NCBI RefSeq assembly: GCF_003627955.1
Contig: NZ_RBWS01000009.1
Coordinates: 1 to 64,000, forward strand
Source: Sphingobacterium puteale
GTDB taxonomy: Bacteria; Bacteroidota; Bacteroidia; Sphingobacteriales; Sphingobacteriaceae
DNA: 64,000 nucleotides
Direction: 5' to 3'
Shown here: positions 17,110 through 25,813 of the stretch, in pieces
Layout of the letters: each line of letters begins with the position of its first letter
Position numbering within the stretch: the first letter of the stretch is position 1
Notes under the pieces: model-generated
Told to the model about the DNA's origin: nothing
Seen by the model: the letters and a program-made list of their open reading frames with translations, nothing else
Databases searched by the model: none
Program-made: the position numbers and the translations under genes

Positions 17110-17904
17110 ATGAAAAAAGTGATTAAGGGTCTGTTGGCTGTAGCTTTATGCCTTCAACTTTCATCGGTATATGCCTGGGGGACCATTGGGCATCGTGTTG
17201 TCGCAGAAATTGCGGAGCGTCATTTGAACAAAAAAGCAAAGAAGAATATCGGAAAAATCATTGGACAGCAAAAGCTGGCATATTGGGCGAATTGGGGAGA
17301 TTTTATCAAGTCGGATCCCAATCCTGAATTTAAGAAATTGGGAAATTCACATTTTATAAATCTAAATTCAAATCTGCCATGGGCAGAGTTTCAACAGGGA
17401 CTTGAACGTTCGGCTGATGAGAATTTATACAAAACGGCCATCCGTATCGAGCAATCTTTTGCAGATAAAAACATTTCGCTGGATCAGCAGAAACAGAATC
17501 TCTATTTCTTAATCCATATTCTGGGGGATGCCCATCAGCCCATGCATGTCAGTCGTGCCGAAGACCAAGGGGGAAATAAGATTGAGGTAAGCTGGTTTGG
17601 AAAAAAATCCAATATTCACCGTGTATGGGATAGTGATTTGGTAGACAATGAAAAATATAGCTATACTGAATATGCAACTGTATTGGATGTCAACGGAAAA
17701 AAGGAAAATGAACAATTGGCCGCCGGGGAGTTGTCTAATTGGCTATACGAATCAAATCAGCTTGCTGAGAAAATTTATGCCGACGTAGCAAACAATGCGA
17801 ATTTGTCGTATTCGTATGTTTATCAAAATAAAGATACGATGGAACAATGTTTATTAAAAGGTGGTTTACGCTTAGCTAAGGTGCTGAACCGTATTTTTGG
17901 ATAG
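17110..17904 (+). CDS. S1/P1 family nuclease
   Basis: This secreted, zinc-dependent single-strand nuclease hydrolyses RNA and ssDNA to 5'-nucleotides, and may also dephosphorylate 3'-nucleotides. The start at MKKVIKGLL gives 264 residues with a signal peptide cleaved before WGTIGHR. The new N-terminal tryptophan is itself a zinc ligand in this family. Further ligands are seen in GNSHFIN, HILGDAHQPMH and NIHRVWDSDL. A longer in-frame opening runs into the preceding DUF4268 gene and lacks a signal peptide. A terminator follows. Confidence 0.92.
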   Translation: MKKVIKGLLAVALCLQLSSVYAWGTIGHRVVAEIAERHLNKKAKKNIGKIIGQQKLAYWANWGDFIKSDPNPEFKKLGNSHFINLNSNLPWAEFQQGLERSADENLYKTAIRIEQSFADKNISLDQQKQNLYFLIHILGDAHQPMHVSRAEDQGGNKIEVSWFGKKSNIHRVWDSDLVDNEKYSYTEYATVLDVNGKKENEQLAAGELSNWLYESNQLAEKIYADVANNANLSYSYVYQNKDTMEQCLLKGGLRLAKVLNRIFG

Positions 17905-17926
17905 TCCAAGATAAATATGCTGCCTA

Positions 17927-17959
17927 AGTCGTGCCATGAACCATGGTACGACTTTTTTT
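17927..17959 (+). terminator. Intrinsic terminator after the S1/P1 nuclease gene
   Basis: A 12-bp stem (agtcgtgccatg paired with catggtacgact, one G-T pair) with a 3-nt loop is followed by a run of T. Confidence 0.88.
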
Positions 17960-18032
17960 GTGACAGGATTCCGTTTATTTTTAAACAAATCACGATGCTT
18001 ATTTGTTATTTGCTCATTGTAAATCTTTCTTC

Positions 18033-19823
18033 ATGACCATTCCACAGCTCTTTAAAAAAATTATTCCCTTTGCCCGTCCTTACCGTAAATTGATTGTTTA
18101 TACCTTGCTTTTGACTGTAGTTGGATCATTCGCTGCGCAGATCAATGCTTTTATTTTGCGGTATACGGTAGATACCATCAACGCTTTGATGGTGGCCAAA
18201 GAGCCGCTTTCTAAGGGAATGTATATTGTCGGGATCATCAGTGCGGTTTTGTTGCTTAAGGAAATTGTTTACGCATTGGTGCAGTTCGGACAAAAATTTT
18301 ATGGCGAGAAACTTCGGATTTATATTGCACGTGATTTTTCGCAGGCTATTGTTAGCCGGATTTTGACCTATAAGCTTGCTTTTTACACCTCCACGGATAA
18401 TGAAAGCGGAAAGCTGGCAACACGTATCGACGCAGGCATCAGCTCACTAACACGTTTGGTACAGAATTTCTTTATCGATATTCTTCCCTTGTTTGCCAAT
18501 GCCATCATTGCACTGAGCTGCATGTTCTATGCTAACGTATACGTTGGACTGGTGGGGCTGGCGGTTATCCCGTTGTACCTTTATATCAGTCAGACGCAGG
18601 CCTATAAATTAACAGGTTTTAGGCGGCAGATGCGCAAATACCGCGAATCAAAAAATAATCGGATCATCGGTCTGATTGACTCCATTCTCGTTATTAAATC
18701 TTTTGTCCGAGAACCCGAAGAAGCGAAACGGCACGAAAAGATTCAATACGAAATGACTGAAAACCAGATGGAAACCCGTAAAACGAGCTTTTTTTACGAT
18801 AGCATAAAAAATTTTGTGGAGCAGATCGCGGTTGTAATTATTATCGTCCTGACTGCCTATCTCGTGCTATCCGGTCAGATTACGATTGGAGCGATTATGT
18901 TTCACATTATGCTATTTAACAATGTTTCGGCACCGATCCGGCAGTTGCACCGTATTTATGATGAGGTCAATGATGCCCTAATCTATTCAGAATCCTTTTT
19001 TGAGATTCTCGAGTCCAATGATCAGATTGAATCAAAAGGGACTTATCGACCGGAACAAATCCGAGGACATTTGGAATTGCGGAATGTCTTCTTTGCGTAC
19101 CCCAACGGGACACAGGCTTTAAGAGACGTTAGCTTTGCCATTAAACCCAATGAAATTACGGCCCTTGTCGGATTAAGCGGTGCCGGTAAAAGTACGATTA
19201 TCAATTTGTTGGATAAATTTTATGAGCCGACACGGGGCCAGATTTTACTGGATGGTGTTGATCTTGCGGATTACGATACCGCATTCCTCAGGCAGCATAT
19301 CGGCATGGTGCTGCAGCGCAATCATATATTTAAAGGAACAATTTTTGAAAATATTGAATATGGCAAGATGGGAAGTTCGCCTGAGGAGATCGTGGAAGCC
19401 GCAAAGAAAGCCTATATCCATCAGCAGATCATGGAATTGCCAAAAGGATATGAGACGGATGCACAATCGCTTTCTGGTGGACAGCAACAGCGCATTGCCA
19501 TCGCACGGCTGTTTCTGAAAAATCCACCCATTATTTTTCTGGATGAGCCTACTGCAAATCTGGATGCGATTGCTACGGAGCAGATTAAAAATAGCCTGGA
19601 TGCGATTAAGAAAGATCGTACAGTGATTATCGTGTCACACAGCATTTCTCAGATAATAGACTCCAATGCGATTGTTGTCATGGAGAAAGGTCACGTTGTC
19701 GAGCAGGGGCAACATGAAGACCTCTACATGGCGAAAGGTACCTACCATGAGATTTTTTCGGCCATGGCCAATAGTCTTAATTTAAGCAAGATCAGTAAGA
19801 CTTTACAGGCAGATGAAAATTAA
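18033..19823 (+). CDS. ABC exporter (fused permease-ATPase)
   Basis: This 596-residue half-transporter has a six-helix type IV transmembrane domain (about residues 1-310) and a C-terminal nucleotide-binding domain. The ATPase has Walker A GLSGAGKST, signature LSGGQQQR, Walker B IIFLDEP and the H-loop in IIVSHS. It should work as a homodimer that exports a lipid, drug or peptide; nothing in the sequence or neighbours fixes the substrate. An in-frame TTG opening lies 30 bp upstream, but the ATG starting MTIPQLFKK is preferred. Confidence 0.93.
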   Translation: MTIPQLFKKIIPFARPYRKLIVYTLLLTVVGSFAAQINAFILRYTVDTINALMVAKEPLSKGMYIVGIISAVLLLKEIVYALVQFGQKFYGEKLRIYIARDFSQAIVSRILTYKLAFYTSTDNESGKLATRIDAGISSLTRLVQNFFIDILPLFANAIIALSCMFYANVYVGLVGLAVIPLYLYISQTQAYKLTGFRRQMRKYRESKNNRIIGLIDSILVIKSFVREPEEAKRHEKIQYEMTENQMETRKTSFFYDSIKNFVEQIAVVIIIVLTAYLVLSGQITIGAIMFHIMLFNNVSAPIRQLHRIYDEVNDALIYSESFFEILESNDQIESKGTYRPEQIRGHLELRNVFFAYPNGTQALRDVSFAIKPNEITALVGLSGAGKSTIINLLDKFYEPTRGQILLDGVDLADYDTAFLRQHIGMVLQRNHIFKGTIFENIEYGKMGSSPEEIVEAAKKAYIHQQIMELPKGYETDAQSLSGGQQQRIAIARLFLKNPPIIFLDEPTANLDAIATEQIKNSLDAIKKDRTVIIVSHSISQIIDSNAIVVMEKGHVVEQGQHEDLYMAKGTYHEIFSAMANSLNLSKISKTLQADEN

Positions 19824-19841
19824 TAGCGCTGTTCTCGCCTT

Positions 19842-20780
19842 TTAATTCGAGCGACTATGCAAGATCATTCCAATGACGACCAGACCAATCCCCATGCAGG
19901 AATAGCTATTTGGAAGCGCGGCATGTAATAAAATGATTTCACCCAGTAGCGTAAAGATGACTTCCATCGCTTGCGTCGCTTCTATTGCCGCGAGTGCCTT
20001 GGGGTCGGTGCGTACGATATCCGTCGCGCTAAAGAACAGAAGCGTGGCAATTACACCCGAAAAGATGGCAACCAGCAAGGTCTGTAACAGCTGACTTTCC
20101 GTTGGAAGGCCATTATCTATATAACCAAAGATGCTGAGCAGGATCCAAAAAGGCATGCTACATAAGGTCATGCCCAGCGTTCGTTGGAAAGCATCCAATT
20201 TGTTCCCCGCGATTTGCATCATTTTACGGTTGCCCAAAGGATAGGCAATTGCTCCGATCAGTACTGGAATCGTGCCCAATAACATGGATTTGAAGGAAGT
20301 AGCCTGTGCTTCGGAGATTTGCATCAGTACAATTCCCAGAAAAATAATGATCGAGAAGAGGAGTGAAGCTTTGGATATTCCTTTTCGATGCCCTTTTTTC
20401 TCCAGTAAAGGGCCTATAAACATCCCGGCGATAATGGTGAATTCAAAGGTGCTGGCAACTAACCAGGAGGGACCGAAGCTCGCACCAAATGTCAGCGTGG
20501 CATAAAATACACCAAAACCTGTGGTGCTCCACAGCAGCCATTGCAGCAGATTGGATTTGATCGCATGGAAGAGCGGTGCTAAGTTGCCCCGTACATATAC
20601 GATAACCAACAGGATAGGAAGCATCCATAGGAATCGTAAGGCTGCTGTCCATTGCCAGCTTCCTCCCGAAACAGCCATGATACGGTTGAGAACAAAAGTA
20701 CTTGCGAAAAATAATGCGGCTAATATTCCTAAAAAAAGTGCCGTATTTTTATTGTTTTTTATTGTAAATTGGAAGGACAT
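19842..20780 (-). CDS. EmrE/DMT-like multidrug transporter
   Basis: This 312-residue inner-membrane protein has about ten transmembrane helices and resembles the multidrug resistance efflux transporter group (PF13536-like) of the drug/metabolite superfamily. The first helix carries FASTFVLNRIM and the last ends GLVVIGMIL. Members move small cations or metabolites; the substrate is unknown. It is convergent with the ABC exporter, with only 18 bp between stops and no obvious terminator. Confidence 0.8.
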   Translation of the reverse strand: MSFQFTIKNNKNTALFLGILAALFFASTFVLNRIMAVSGGSWQWTAALRFLWMLPILLVIVYVRGNLAPLFHAIKSNLLQWLLWSTTGFGVFYATLTFGASFGPSWLVASTFEFTIIAGMFIGPLLEKKGHRKGISKASLLFSIIIFLGIVLMQISEAQATSFKSMLLGTIPVLIGAIAYPLGNRKMMQIAGNKLDAFQRTLGMTLCSMPFWILLSIFGYIDNGLPTESQLLQTLLVAIFSGVIATLLFFSATDIVRTDPKALAAIEATQAMEVIFTLLGEIILLHAALPNSYSCMGIGLVVIGMILHSRSN

Positions 20781-20954
20781 AAATAAAATGAATGCGGTGT
20801 CTATTTCGTATGGTGAATTCGTATGGTGAAAGTACGCAAATGGCCGTTTAATCGGAAATGAAACAAAAAGTAATTGATTTTTATGGCAATTTTCTCATTT
20901 AAAATTCCTTATTTTGCCTAATCAATAAAACAAGTAGTAAGAAAATTAATCAAG

Positions 20955-22157
20955 ATGATTATACAACCAAGAACTAGAGGTTTTATTTGTTTAACCTCGC
21001 ATCCACAAGGGGCTGCGCAAAACATTAAAAATCAAATTGAATACGTGAAATCAAAGGGTGAGATCGCGAATGGTCCAAAGAAAGTTCTCGTCATAGGTGC
21101 TTCAACAGGATTTGGTATTGCGTCTCGGATTTCTGCAGCATTTGGTTCTGGAGCTGCTACGATCGGTGTATTTTTTGAAAAACCTGCGGCAGAAGGTAAA
21201 CCGGGGACCGCTGGTTGGTACAATTCTGCAGCTTTTGAAAAAGAAGCCCATGAAGCTGGACTATACGCCAAAAGTATCAATGGTGATGCATTTTCAGATG
21301 ACATAAAAAAACAGACCATTGAATTGATCAAAAAGGATCTGGGACAGGTGGATTTAGTGGTTTATAGTTTAGCATCTCCACGTCGTACGCATCCAAAAAC
21401 AGGTGTTGCACATGCTTCAGTTTTAAAACCTATTCAGGAGCCTTTTACCAATAAAACGGTAGACTTTCACACAGGCGTTGTGTCGGATATCACGATCCAA
21501 CCTATAGAAAATAATGAGGATATCGCGAATACGGTTGCTGTAATGGGTGGGGAAGACTGGAAATTTTGGATCGAAGATCTGAAAGCTGCCGGCGTTTTGG
21601 CTGATGGTGCAAAAACAGTTGCTTACTCTTATATCGGGCCAGAACTGACTTATCCGATCTACCGTAACGGAACAATTGGCCGCGCGAAGGACGATTTGGA
21701 AGGTACTGTGCCTGCTATCAATGCGATCTTAAGTGATCTGCACGGTGTGGCTTACGTTTCGGTTAACAAAGCATTGGTGACACAGTCCAGTTCCGCGATC
21801 CCAGTAGTGCCTTTGTACATTTCCCTATTGTATAAGGTGATGAAAGAAAAAGGAATCCACGAAGGTACAATCGAACAGATGCAACGTTTGTTTGCAGAGC
21901 GCCTTTATACTGCTGATGGCAATGTATTGCTTGATGATAAAGGCCGAATCCGTGTTGACGACCTGGAGATGCGTGCAGATGTTCAGGCGGAAGTTGCTGC
22001 ATTATGGAAGAAAGCAACTACAGAAAATTTGGAAGAAATCTCCGATATTGAAGGTTACCGGAATGAATTTTTCAATTTATTTGGTTTTAACTTCGATGGT
22101 ATAGATTACAACGCAGATACCAATGAGGTCGTTGCTGTACCAAGTATCGAAAGCTAA
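20955..22157 (+). CDS. fabV: Trans-2-enoyl-CoA/ACP reductase FabV
   Basis: This NADH-dependent enoyl reductase finishes the elongation cycle of type II fatty-acid synthesis and is intrinsically insensitive to triclosan in characterised homologs. At 400 residues it has family length, with the N-terminal signature MIIQPRTRGFICLTSHP, the Rossmann loop VIGASTGFG, YSLASPRR, and the catalytic Y-x8-K within YRNGTIGRAK. It is monocistronic, with a bidirectional terminator at its end. No other enoyl reductase lies in the window, so whether it is the only one in the genome is unknown. Confidence 0.96.
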   Translation: MIIQPRTRGFICLTSHPQGAAQNIKNQIEYVKSKGEIANGPKKVLVIGASTGFGIASRISAAFGSGAATIGVFFEKPAAEGKPGTAGWYNSAAFEKEAHEAGLYAKSINGDAFSDDIKKQTIELIKKDLGQVDLVVYSLASPRRTHPKTGVAHASVLKPIQEPFTNKTVDFHTGVVSDITIQPIENNEDIANTVAVMGGEDWKFWIEDLKAAGVLADGAKTVAYSYIGPELTYPIYRNGTIGRAKDDLEGTVPAINAILSDLHGVAYVSVNKALVTQSSSAIPVVPLYISLLYKVMKEKGIHEGTIEQMQRLFAERLYTADGNVLLDDKGRIRVDDLEMRADVQAEVAALWKKATTENLEEISDIEGYRNEFFNLFGFNFDGIDYNADTNEVVAVPSIES

Positions 22158-22174
22158 TCCAAGATATATGTTAT

Positions 22175-22208
22175 AAAAAAGGCTAACCCAATTGGGTTAG
22201 CCTTTTTT
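22175..22208. terminator. Bidirectional terminator between fabV and the MFS gene
   Basis: A perfect 22-bp palindrome (ggctaaccca then attgggttagcc) is flanked by A and T runs between convergent genes. Confidence 0.92.
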
Positions 22209-22225
22209 GTCGGTGCCGGTCATCA

Positions 22226-23410
22226 TCAGGCAAGCTTTGTCCTTCGATTGTATAATAAATTTCCTACGACTGCAAAACCGATGGATACCATGATGGCACT
22301 GAAAGGGTAGATACCCGTCATACCGACATTGTTGGCAATGAAACCGATCAGCGGGCCAGTAATGCCCAGGGAAATATCGATAAATAGTCCGTAGGCAGCT
22401 AATGCTGAACCCTGTTGATTCTGGTGAACCCTTTTGATTGCCTCCACACCGAGAGCCGGAAAAACAAGTGAAAATCCCAGTCCCGTCAGTGCGGCTCCAA
22501 CAAGTGTCCAAAAGGGGTGGAGGGCCAGGGCGATGACCATTAGACCAAATGTTTCGACAAAAAGACTAATTAAGGCCACTTTTAGACCGCCATAGTGATC
22601 AATTACTTTATTGAATACAAGTCTCGTCAGAATAAAGAAAATACCAAAGACCGTCAAACAAGCCGCACCATTCTGCCAATTGAAGTGCTCATAATATAAC
22701 GTCATAAAGGTGGAAATACTCCCAAAACCAAGGCCGCCTAAGGCCAGGCAAATTCCGAATGGAGCCACAGTAAGAAGCACTCGCCTGAAACTGACAGCGA
22801 CTGTTTTTTTGCTGATTACCTGATAAGGCGTTTTTGATCTGCTGTAAAGATAGCCCAGGATCCCTATTAAACAGGTGAGTATTCCCAGCGATTCATAATT
22901 TATATGGTCAACCATAAGTACGCCCAATGGTGCTCCGAGGGCAAGTGCGCCATAGCTCGCAATCCCATTAAACGATATAGCCTTGGCTGCGTGTTCATCT
23001 CCGAGTTCCAATAAAGCCCAGTTGATGGGACTGGCTCCGACCAGTCCCTCGCCAATACCGGTGAATAGCCGGGTGACCAGCAATACACCTAAACTAATCA
23101 AGGGTTGCGACCGGAATAAAAAGACCAGTAAGAGTAAAATTCCCGAGAGCGCAAAAAAGAGCATACTGCGCAGGACGGACACTTTTGGACCTTTGGTGTC
23201 CACGATTTTGCCGGCATAACCCCGAAGTAAAAAGGTGGCAATGTATTGTACACTGATAACCAGTCCGGCGACAATTGTATTAAACCCTAGAATTTGATGG
23301 ATAAAAATAGGTAAGGTCGCAAGTGATAAGCCAATCGTGAAATAACCAAGGAAAGTTAAAGATACATAGCCTAAAATCTTTTTATTGACCTCGAGAAGAG
23401 AAATTGTCAT
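22226..23410 (-). CDS. MFS transporter (YhhS/YfcJ-like)
   Basis: This 394-residue permease has twelve predicted helices in the major facilitator pattern. Helix-2 to helix-3 loop residues LLRGYAGKIVDTKGPK match the MFS motif A region, and GIGEGLVGASPI resembles the arabinose-efflux/YhhS subgroup. The substrate is not predictable; drug or sugar efflux are common annotations for the group. It may be monocistronic and is convergent with fabV. Confidence 0.85.
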   Translation of the reverse strand: MTISLLEVNKKILGYVSLTFLGYFTIGLSLATLPIFIHQILGFNTIVAGLVISVQYIATFLLRGYAGKIVDTKGPKVSVLRSMLFFALSGILLLLVFLFRSQPLISLGVLLVTRLFTGIGEGLVGASPINWALLELGDEHAAKAISFNGIASYGALALGAPLGVLMVDHINYESLGILTCLIGILGYLYSRSKTPYQVISKKTVAVSFRRVLLTVAPFGICLALGGLGFGSISTFMTLYYEHFNWQNGAACLTVFGIFFILTRLVFNKVIDHYGGLKVALISLFVETFGLMVIALALHPFWTLVGAALTGLGFSLVFPALGVEAIKRVHQNQQGSALAAYGLFIDISLGITGPLIGFIANNVGMTGIYPFSAIMVSIGFAVVGNLLYNRRTKLA

Positions 23411-23463
23411 TTTAAAAAATTTTAGGCAAAAATACTTGTTTATCCTTGCTTTTGAAAATATAG

Positions 23464-23715
23464 TTAGTACACGACTGTCTCTTTAATCTCACAATTTTTA
23501 TCGAGCCATTCCTGATCGAATTGTTTCGGTGAGACCTTTTTACCCTGATAGATATAATAGATTTTTTCGGATTCTCCTTTTACCGGCGGTCCTGGGATTT
23601 TGTTGACAATTTTCTCTTCAGGACATTCCCGGATAAGTGCCTGCTGGCTGCGCTGAGGGGTTTTGCAAGAGGTAAATGCTGCTGTTAGGATGAGGAGATA
23701 CGCTAATTTATTCAT
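23464..23715 (-). CDS. Small lipoprotein, hypothetical (83 aa)
   Basis: A short signal with the lipobox TSC (MNKLAYLLILTAAFTSC) is followed by about 65 hydrophilic residues rich in K, E and P, including IYYIYQGKKVSP and a C-terminal Cys in KNCEIKE. It is probably attached to the outer or inner membrane on the periplasmic side. No family was recognised. It lies upstream of the MFS gene on the same strand, about 50 bp away, and could be co-transcribed. Confidence 0.7.
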   Translation of the reverse strand: MNKLAYLLILTAAFTSCKTPQRSQQALIRECPEEKIVNKIPGPPVKGESEKIYYIYQGKKVSPKQFDQEWLDKNCEIKETVVY

Positions 23716-23915
23716 GAGTTTAGTTTTATTATATTGAATAACGAGACTTTATTCGGATTTGCGACATGATTTTGCGGAATAAAACACAACTTTTTATACT
23801 GTTGTTTGTTCAATAAAAAGGAGGGAGTCGGAGGATGGATGATAAGATTTTATCGCGAAGTTTTGAAGATCAGAATAGTATTCATTAATAATCATATAAC
23901 AACAAAAGAGTAATC

Positions 23916-24326
23916 ATGAGAAGAAAAGCAACAGCCCTATGGAACGGGAACCTAAAAGAAGGTAAAGGGAATTTAACAACAGACAGCACCGTATTGGACC
24001 ATACCCAATATTCATTTTCAACACGATTTGAGGATGGTGTGGGTACCAATCCGGAAGAGTTGTTGGCCGCTGCGCATGCCGGATGTTTTACCATGCAGCT
24101 TAGCGCATTTTTAACCGAAGCCGGGTTTTCTCCCGATGAACTCAAAACCGTATCGACCATTGTTTTTGAAAATGGCGCAATTGTCCGTTCTGAATTGGAA
24201 CTGACGGCGAAAGTGCCATCCATTGATGAATCGGAATTTCAGTCACTCGCTCAAAAAGCAAAAGAGAATTGTCCCGTAAGCAAAGCATTTAGCTTCGAAA
24301 AAACGTTACAGGCTGCTTTGGTATAA
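23916..24326 (+). CDS. OsmC family peroxiredoxin
   Basis: This 136-residue cytosolic protein of the OsmC/Ohr family reduces organic hydroperoxides through two conserved cysteines. The first lies in AAAHAGCFTMQL and the second in KAKENCPVSKAF, at the expected spacing. The sequence is closer to OsmC (osmotically induced) than to Ohr. It is monocistronic, with a strong terminator after the stop. A second OsmC-family gene of the YhfA branch lies at 35097-35501. Confidence 0.92.
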   Translation: MRRKATALWNGNLKEGKGNLTTDSTVLDHTQYSFSTRFEDGVGTNPEELLAAAHAGCFTMQLSAFLTEAGFSPDELKTVSTIVFENGAIVRSELELTAKVPSIDESEFQSLAQKAKENCPVSKAFSFEKTLQAALV

Positions 24327-24364
24327 AGACGCCAGAATAAAGATGGTTTAACGACCATAGCAAT

Positions 24365-24408
24365 GCAGTGATGTTTTAGGAAATCCTAAAACATCACTGC
24401 ATTTTTTT
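24365..24408 (+). terminator. Intrinsic terminator after osmC-like gene
   Basis: A 16-bp perfect stem (gcagtgatgttttagg paired with cctaaaacatcactgc) with a 4-nt loop is followed by seven T. Confidence 0.93.
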
Positions 24409-24533
24409 GTTAAAAAAATAAAAAGCCGTTACTTTGGTCTCTGATCAGTCTATTGTATACCGTATACCGGTAAACTTCGCGGGTATGTATAAACCCAGCT
24501 GATCGCGGTAAGGGAAAGTTAAACGAAATTATT

Positions 24534-24968
24534 TTGGTACAAAAAAAGAAAAGTAAGCTAAATACTACGGCGTTACTTGAAAAGAATAGGACGGAAGGTC
24601 TCGTATTTCTCGCCGAGAATGCGACTAAAGACGGTGTGATCGCCTGCCAGTCGGGTTTACAGTATAAAATATTGACAGAAGGTGCGGGCAAGATTCCGAC
24701 GAAGGCTTCCAAGATCATTTGTCATTACAAGGGTGAACTGTTGGACGGAACGGTATTTGATAGCTCCTATAAACGTAAACGTCCGGAAACATTTTATATC
24801 AACGAACTTATCCGTGGCTGGCAAGAAGCAATGTGCATGATGCCTGTGGGATCGATATGGCAAGTGTATCTTCCACCGCATTTGGCTTACGGCAAGGAAG
24901 AGCTGTTGCCACGAAAAGGCGGAGAGTGTACCTTGGTTTTTCAGATTGAGCTAATTGCGATTCTGTGA
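24534..24968 (+). CDS. FKBP-type peptidyl-prolyl cis-trans isomerase
   Basis: This 144-residue protein catalyses isomerisation of prolyl bonds. The C-terminal FKBP domain shows CHYKGELLDGTVFDSSY, the GWQEAMCMMPVGS segment (family G.Q.al..m..G) and PPHLAYGKEE. The short N-terminal part (about 45 residues) resembles the helical dimerisation tail of FkpA/Mip-type proteins but has no signal peptide, so it is probably cytosolic. The frame has no ATG or GTG upstream of the domain; TTG is the best start candidate, and the frame stays open for a further 60 bp upstream. Confidence 0.88.
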   Translation: MVQKKKSKLNTTALLEKNRTEGLVFLAENATKDGVIACQSGLQYKILTEGAGKIPTKASKIICHYKGELLDGTVFDSSYKRKRPETFYINELIRGWQEAMCMMPVGSIWQVYLPPHLAYGKEELLPRKGGECTLVFQIELIAIL

Positions 24969-25240
24969 GGATTTATTGAAAAGATGACTATGAGCTAAAT
25001 GCGTAGCTTAGCACCGAATTTTGAGCCTGCCCGAATTTTTATGATAGGAACTGCTTCGTACAAAAAAATATGAAGATAAAAGGGGTAAAATTGTACCAAA
25101 ATGCAAAAAGCACAAAATTCGGTTTGGCACAATTTTACCCCTAAAATTTATTGATTTGTGATAAAATATTTGCTAAAATCGCTATTTTAGATATCCTCAA
25201 GGCGGATTTTAATCACGTTTATTTTCTAGGTTAATCTTAA
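24969..25240. other. Non-coding spacer with a long hairpin
   Basis: No gene was recognised between the FKBP gene and the tandem repeats. The main structure is a 20-bp-arm inverted repeat, described separately. The A/T content is high. Confidence 0.55.
25081..25142. repeat. Inverted repeat with 20-bp arms
   Basis: Left arm 25081-25100 (aggggtaaaattgtaccaaa) and right arm 25123-25142 (tttggcacaattttacccct) pair with a single G-T wobble around a 22-nt loop. No T-run follows on the plus strand, so it is not a standard terminator for the FKBP gene. Fragments caaaattcggt in the loop and its complement near 25013 suggest a larger nested structure. Confidence 0.8.
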
Positions 25241-25733
25241 GGGAAAAGTAAATTCCCTTAAGGAGTTTTTGGATTTGCCTAAGAGGACGGAGCATTCCCC
25301 CCTGGGAAAAGTAAATTCCCTTAAGGAGTTTTTGGATTTCCCTAAGAGGACGGAGCATTCCCCCCTGGGAAAAGTAAATTCCCTTAGGAAGTTTTTGGAT
25401 TCCCCTAAGGGGATGGAGCATTCCCCCCTGGGAAAAGTAAATTCTCCTTAGTGTATTTTGGATTCCCCTAAGGGGACGGAGCGTTCCCCACTGGGAAAAG
25501 TAAATTCTCCTTAGTGTATTTGGAATTCCCTAAGGGGAGGGAGCGTTCCCCACTGGGAAAAGTAAATTCCCTTAAGGAGTTTTTGGATTCTCCTAAGGGG
25601 GCGGAGCATTTCCCCCTGGGAAAAGTAAATTCCCTTAAGGAGTTTTTGGATTCCCCTAAGGGGAGGGAGCGCTCCCCACTGGGAAAAGTAAATTCTCCTT
25701 AGTGTATTTGGAATTCCCTCAGGGAAATGTTGC
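25241..25733. repeat. Tandem array of eight 62-63-bp repeats
   Basis: The core gggaaaagtaaattc recurs at 25241, 25304, 25367, 25430, 25493, 25555, 25618 and 25681, giving periods of 63, 63, 63, 63, 62, 63 and 63; the last unit decays. Two unit types occur. Type A has cccttaaggagtttttgg (units 1-3, 6, 7), and type B has ctccttagtgtattt (units 4, 5, 8). Each unit holds short dyads such as gggaa/ttccc, ccttaagg and cccctaagggg. There are no unique spacers, so this is a minisatellite and not a CRISPR. Both strands stay open over several units only because 63 is divisible by three; the 62-bp unit breaks the frame, so coding is unlikely. Confidence 0.95.
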
Positions 25734-25751
25734 GGTTCCTTCGGGGAAAAT

Positions 25752-25784
25752 CAAAAAAAAATCCCCGGAAAAACCGAGGATTTT
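25752..25784 (-). terminator. Terminator of the gyrA-TPR-TPR operon
   Basis: On the minus strand AAAATCCTCGG pairs with CCGGGGATTTT (one T-G wobble) around a T-rich loop and is followed by a long T-run. It lies about 30 bp after the stop of the distal TPR gene. Confidence 0.88.
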
Positions 25785-25813
25785 ATCTATTTTAGAAGAA
25801 TTTACTCCAGTTA

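Noticed and set aside
25209..25702. Open reading frames on both strands within the tandem array, giving 21-residue repeats
   Set aside because: They arise because 63 bp is a multiple of three, the 62-bp unit breaks the frame, and there is no credible start or domain.
25241..25733. CRISPR array
   Set aside because: Units are directly contiguous with no unique spacers, and no cas genes are present.
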